Assembly: GCA_003456055.1 (NCBI GenBank)
Contig: DMPG01000061.1
Location: 4,617-12,439, forward strand
Length of the DNA: 7,823 bases
Direction of reading: 5' to 3'
DNA from: Bacteroidota bacterium
GTDB taxonomy: Bacteria > Bacteroidota > Ignavibacteria > UBA10030 > UBA8401
Shown here: positions 6,878-7,823 of the stretch, piece by piece
Layout of the letters: every line of letters starts with the position of its first letter
How positions within the stretch are numbered: the first letter of the stretch is position 1
Position numbers and translations under genes: made by a program
The notes under the pieces: model-generated
What the model was told of the DNA's origin: nothing
Databases searched by the model: none
Seen by the model: the letters and a program-made list of their open reading frames with translations, nothing else

Positions 6878-7123
6878 GTCCGGCGCTTGAAGAAACCAAA
6901 GAATTTGACTGCATTTCGTACACGTAAGAGTGAACGCTGTTTTATTTGCCCAGTCCAGCGAAAAGAAAGTCATCCCCGGTGTATTCAAAAGTATTTGTTT
7001 TTGCACAAACTGAACACCGCTACAATGCAGGCAGGTAATTATTGTTCCATTAATTTGGAACTGGTGAGGATCTTTATCTTCTTTCGTGCTGTCGAAAATC
7101 TGTTGCTTACTGAAAAAACCCAT
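6866..7123 (-). CDS. Small four-cysteine zinc-ribbon protein
   Basis: Starting at the ATG at 7123 (AAAGGA 6 bases upstream), this encodes 85 residues. Two C-x-x-C knuckles, C-L-H-C and C-T-K-C, are about 36 residues apart and flank L-L-N-T-P-G-M-T-F-F-S-L-D-W, a segment typical of small zinc-ribbon proteins annotated as nucleic-acid-binding or hypothetical. The N-terminus begins M-G-F-F-S-K-Q-Q. The frame stays open upstream to 7204, but that extension has no ribosome binding site and is not part of the conserved-looking protein. The gene is convergent with the small membrane-protein gene. The metal site is inferred from the cysteine pattern. A role in nucleic-acid binding is a family-level guess and no partner is visible. 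Confidence 0.75.
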   Translation of the reverse strand: MGFFSKQQIFDSTKEDKDPHQFQINGTIITCLHCSGVQFVQKQILLNTPGMTFFSLDWANKTAFTLTCTKCSQILWFLQAPDVVK

Positions 7124-7249
7124 ATGGAATCCTTTCAATGATAATTTTATGTATTGTCCTTTTACATCTGCGTGGGTTATCTGACGAACTGGAACTCCCG
7201 CCAATCACAAACTGATGCCGTCCCGAAGGGACACTTCGTGTTGGCAAAT
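7124..7249. other. Leader/intergenic stretch with short hairpin cluster
   Basis: There is no convincing gene here. The only clear elements are the ribosome binding site of the zinc-ribbon gene just above 7123 and a compact structured block at 7216-7246. In that block GTCCC-GAA-GGGAC (7220-7232) and ACAC-TTC-GTGT (7231-7241) are enclosed by TGCC (7216-7219) and GGCA (7243-7246). The two inner hairpins overlap by two bases, so a slightly shortened cloverleaf-like fold is the best reading. A small interspersed repeat is possible. Confidence 0.4.
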
Positions 7250-7344
7250 ACTCAACGAATAAAATGCTGCGTTGCAACAGCCTGCCCCGAATTTATTTCG
7301 GGGAGCGACGGTTTAGGCAGTTGCGTTTGATGATGCTATTCGTT
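7250..7344 (-). repeat. Long imperfect palindrome, attC-like recombination site candidate
   Basis: Nested arms pair across about 95 bases: AACGAATA (7254-7261) with TATTCGTT (7337-7344), GCAAC (7274-7278) with GTTGC (7320-7324), GCCT (7280-7283) with AGGC (7315-7318), and CCCCGAA (7285-7291) with TTCGGGG (7297-7303) around a TTTAT loop. Twelve unpaired bases lie on each side of the outer arm, and 11 extrahelical bases (7304-7314) lie on one side only. On the minus strand the end far from the VanZ-like gene reads GTTGAGT (7256-7250), an exact match to the integron core GTTRRRY. The opposite end does not show a proper complementary core, so attC identity is tentative. The inner CCCCGAA hairpin could also act as a terminator. 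Confidence 0.5.
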
Positions 7345-7362
7345 CCCCTTGTTCTCATTATG

Positions 7363-7743
7363 TTACAATCGCTTTTTGCTCAATATTACATCAAGACTCA
7401 ACGCAAGACTCACTCCAATCACATTTGCAATTAAGTCGAACGAGTCGTAGGTATTGGTCATGAATCCAAATCCATCGAATAGCTCGAAAGACTCAACACA
7501 AACCAATACTAATGCCGCGGCTATGAATCTCCCAAATCGCGGTAACGTTAGACAGAGTTTCAGGCATACAAAATAAAGAAAAAACGACACTGTCACGTTT
7601 CCGGCATACGAGTATATTAAATCCTGGAAAGGACCTGCATACTGTTTCTTGAACATAAAGAGAACGAAGGCAGGAAGGCCCAATAGCAAATTACGAACTT
7701 CGGGTCGGAGCTTGAATGCTATGTGTTTTGGTGTTTTGATCAT
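7363..7743 (-). CDS. VanZ-like small integral membrane protein
   Basis: From the ATG at 7743 this gives 126 residues with four predicted membrane helices (about 16-31, 48-67, 70-88, 104-122). The pattern E-x-x-E/Q-like (V-E-S-F-E-L-F, 83-89) followed by D-S-F-D-L-I-A-N-V-I-G (100-110) resembles the D-x-x-x-N-x-x-G signature of VanZ-like proteins, a family of small membrane proteins best known from teicoplanin resistance in Gram-positives; no resistance role is implied here. A GTG six codons upstream (7761) is an alternative start but has no ribosome binding site; the ATG has a weak AGAGA. The gene is flanked on both sides by palindromes with the same TTCGTT core, so it may be a mobile cassette gene. 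Confidence 0.65.
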   Translation of the reverse strand: MIKTPKHIAFKLRPEVRNLLLGLPAFVLFMFKKQYAGPFQDLIYSYAGNVTVSFFLYFVCLKLCLTLPRFGRFIAAALVLVCVESFELFDGFGFMTNTYDSFDLIANVIGVSLALSLDVILSKKRL

Positions 7744-7762
7744 TCTATCTCTTATTGCCACT

Positions 7763-7823
7763 GGCTAACGAACCGGAGCTAATCTCAACACTCAAAACTT
7801 TTGCGCTCGCCGTGGCGAGTTGC
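7763..7823 (-). repeat. Second attC-like palindrome, cut by window end
   Basis: Just upstream of the VanZ-like gene, the minus strand reads TTCGTTAGCC (7772-7763), a near match (6 of 7) to GTTRRRY and sharing the TTCGTT core of the palindrome beyond the gene's 3' end. Further out, CTCGCC (7806-7811) and GGCGAG (7814-7819) form an apical hairpin around GT. The following TTGC would allow continued pairing with TTTTGC (7799-7804) if the arm extends past the window. Only one arm is visible, so the full site cannot be judged. Confidence 0.4.

Noticed and set aside
6821..7141. 106-codon plus-strand frame opposite the zinc-ribbon gene
   Set aside because: Its cysteines do not form an ordered motif, whereas the minus-strand frame has paired CxxC knuckles and a good ribosome binding site.
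7124..7204. N-terminal extension of the zinc-ribbon protein to 7204
   Set aside because: No ribosome binding site is present there; AAAGGA sits 6 bases before the ATG at 7123.
1..7823. CRISPR arrays, tRNA or rRNA genes, transposase or integrase genes
   Set aside because: No regularly spaced direct repeats, cloverleaf with anticodon features, rRNA-like sequence or recombinase motifs were seen on either strand.

Overview
The window looks like bacterial chromosome from a Gram-negative lineage of moderate-to-low GC, most likely Bacteroidota/Chlorobi/Ignavibacteriota-like. That placement is an inference. It rests on a complete-looking ceramide (sphingolipid) gene set, on several genes with good AAGGA-type ribosome binding sites next to others with none, and on the style of the proteins. 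No rRNA, tRNA, CRISPR array, transposase or integrase gene was seen.

Region 1 (1-3565) is a divergent three-gene locus. On the minus strand are a serine palmitoyltransferase (2425-1229) and, downstream, a 372-residue GNAT-fold acyltransferase (1151-33). On the plus strand is an NAD(P)-dependent epimerase/dehydratase-family SDR (2579-3565). Together these match the bacterial ceramide route described in Caulobacter: Spt makes 3-ketosphinganine, the GNAT-type bCerS N-acylates it, and CerR (an epimerase-like SDR) reduces the 3-ketoceramide. The shared intergenic region holds a minus-strand promoter candidate, a plus-strand TATAAT and two palindromes. An intrinsic-terminator-like hairpin sits between spt and the acyltransferase gene, directly before the latter's ribosome binding site.

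Region 2 (3634-6731) runs on the plus strand. A CNNM/CBS/CorC-type membrane protein (hemolysin C/TlyC family) overlaps by ATGA a polyprenyl-phosphate sugar-phosphate transferase, which would start assembly of an exopolysaccharide or O-antigen-like glycan. A 97-residue three-helix membrane protein of unknown function follows. These genes are envelope-related, as is the ceramide locus.

Region 3 (6732-7823) is minus-strand and looks accessory: an 85-residue four-cysteine zinc-ribbon protein and a 126-residue VanZ-like membrane protein. The VanZ-like gene lies between two imperfect palindromes that share a TTCGTT core and carry exact or near GTTRRRY motifs in the same orientation. That is the layout of an integron-type gene cassette. 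One site is cut by the window end and no integrase gene is present, so this is a hypothesis. The gene-poor stretch 7124-7362 holds this palindrome, a second cluster of short hairpins and the zinc-ribbon gene's leader.
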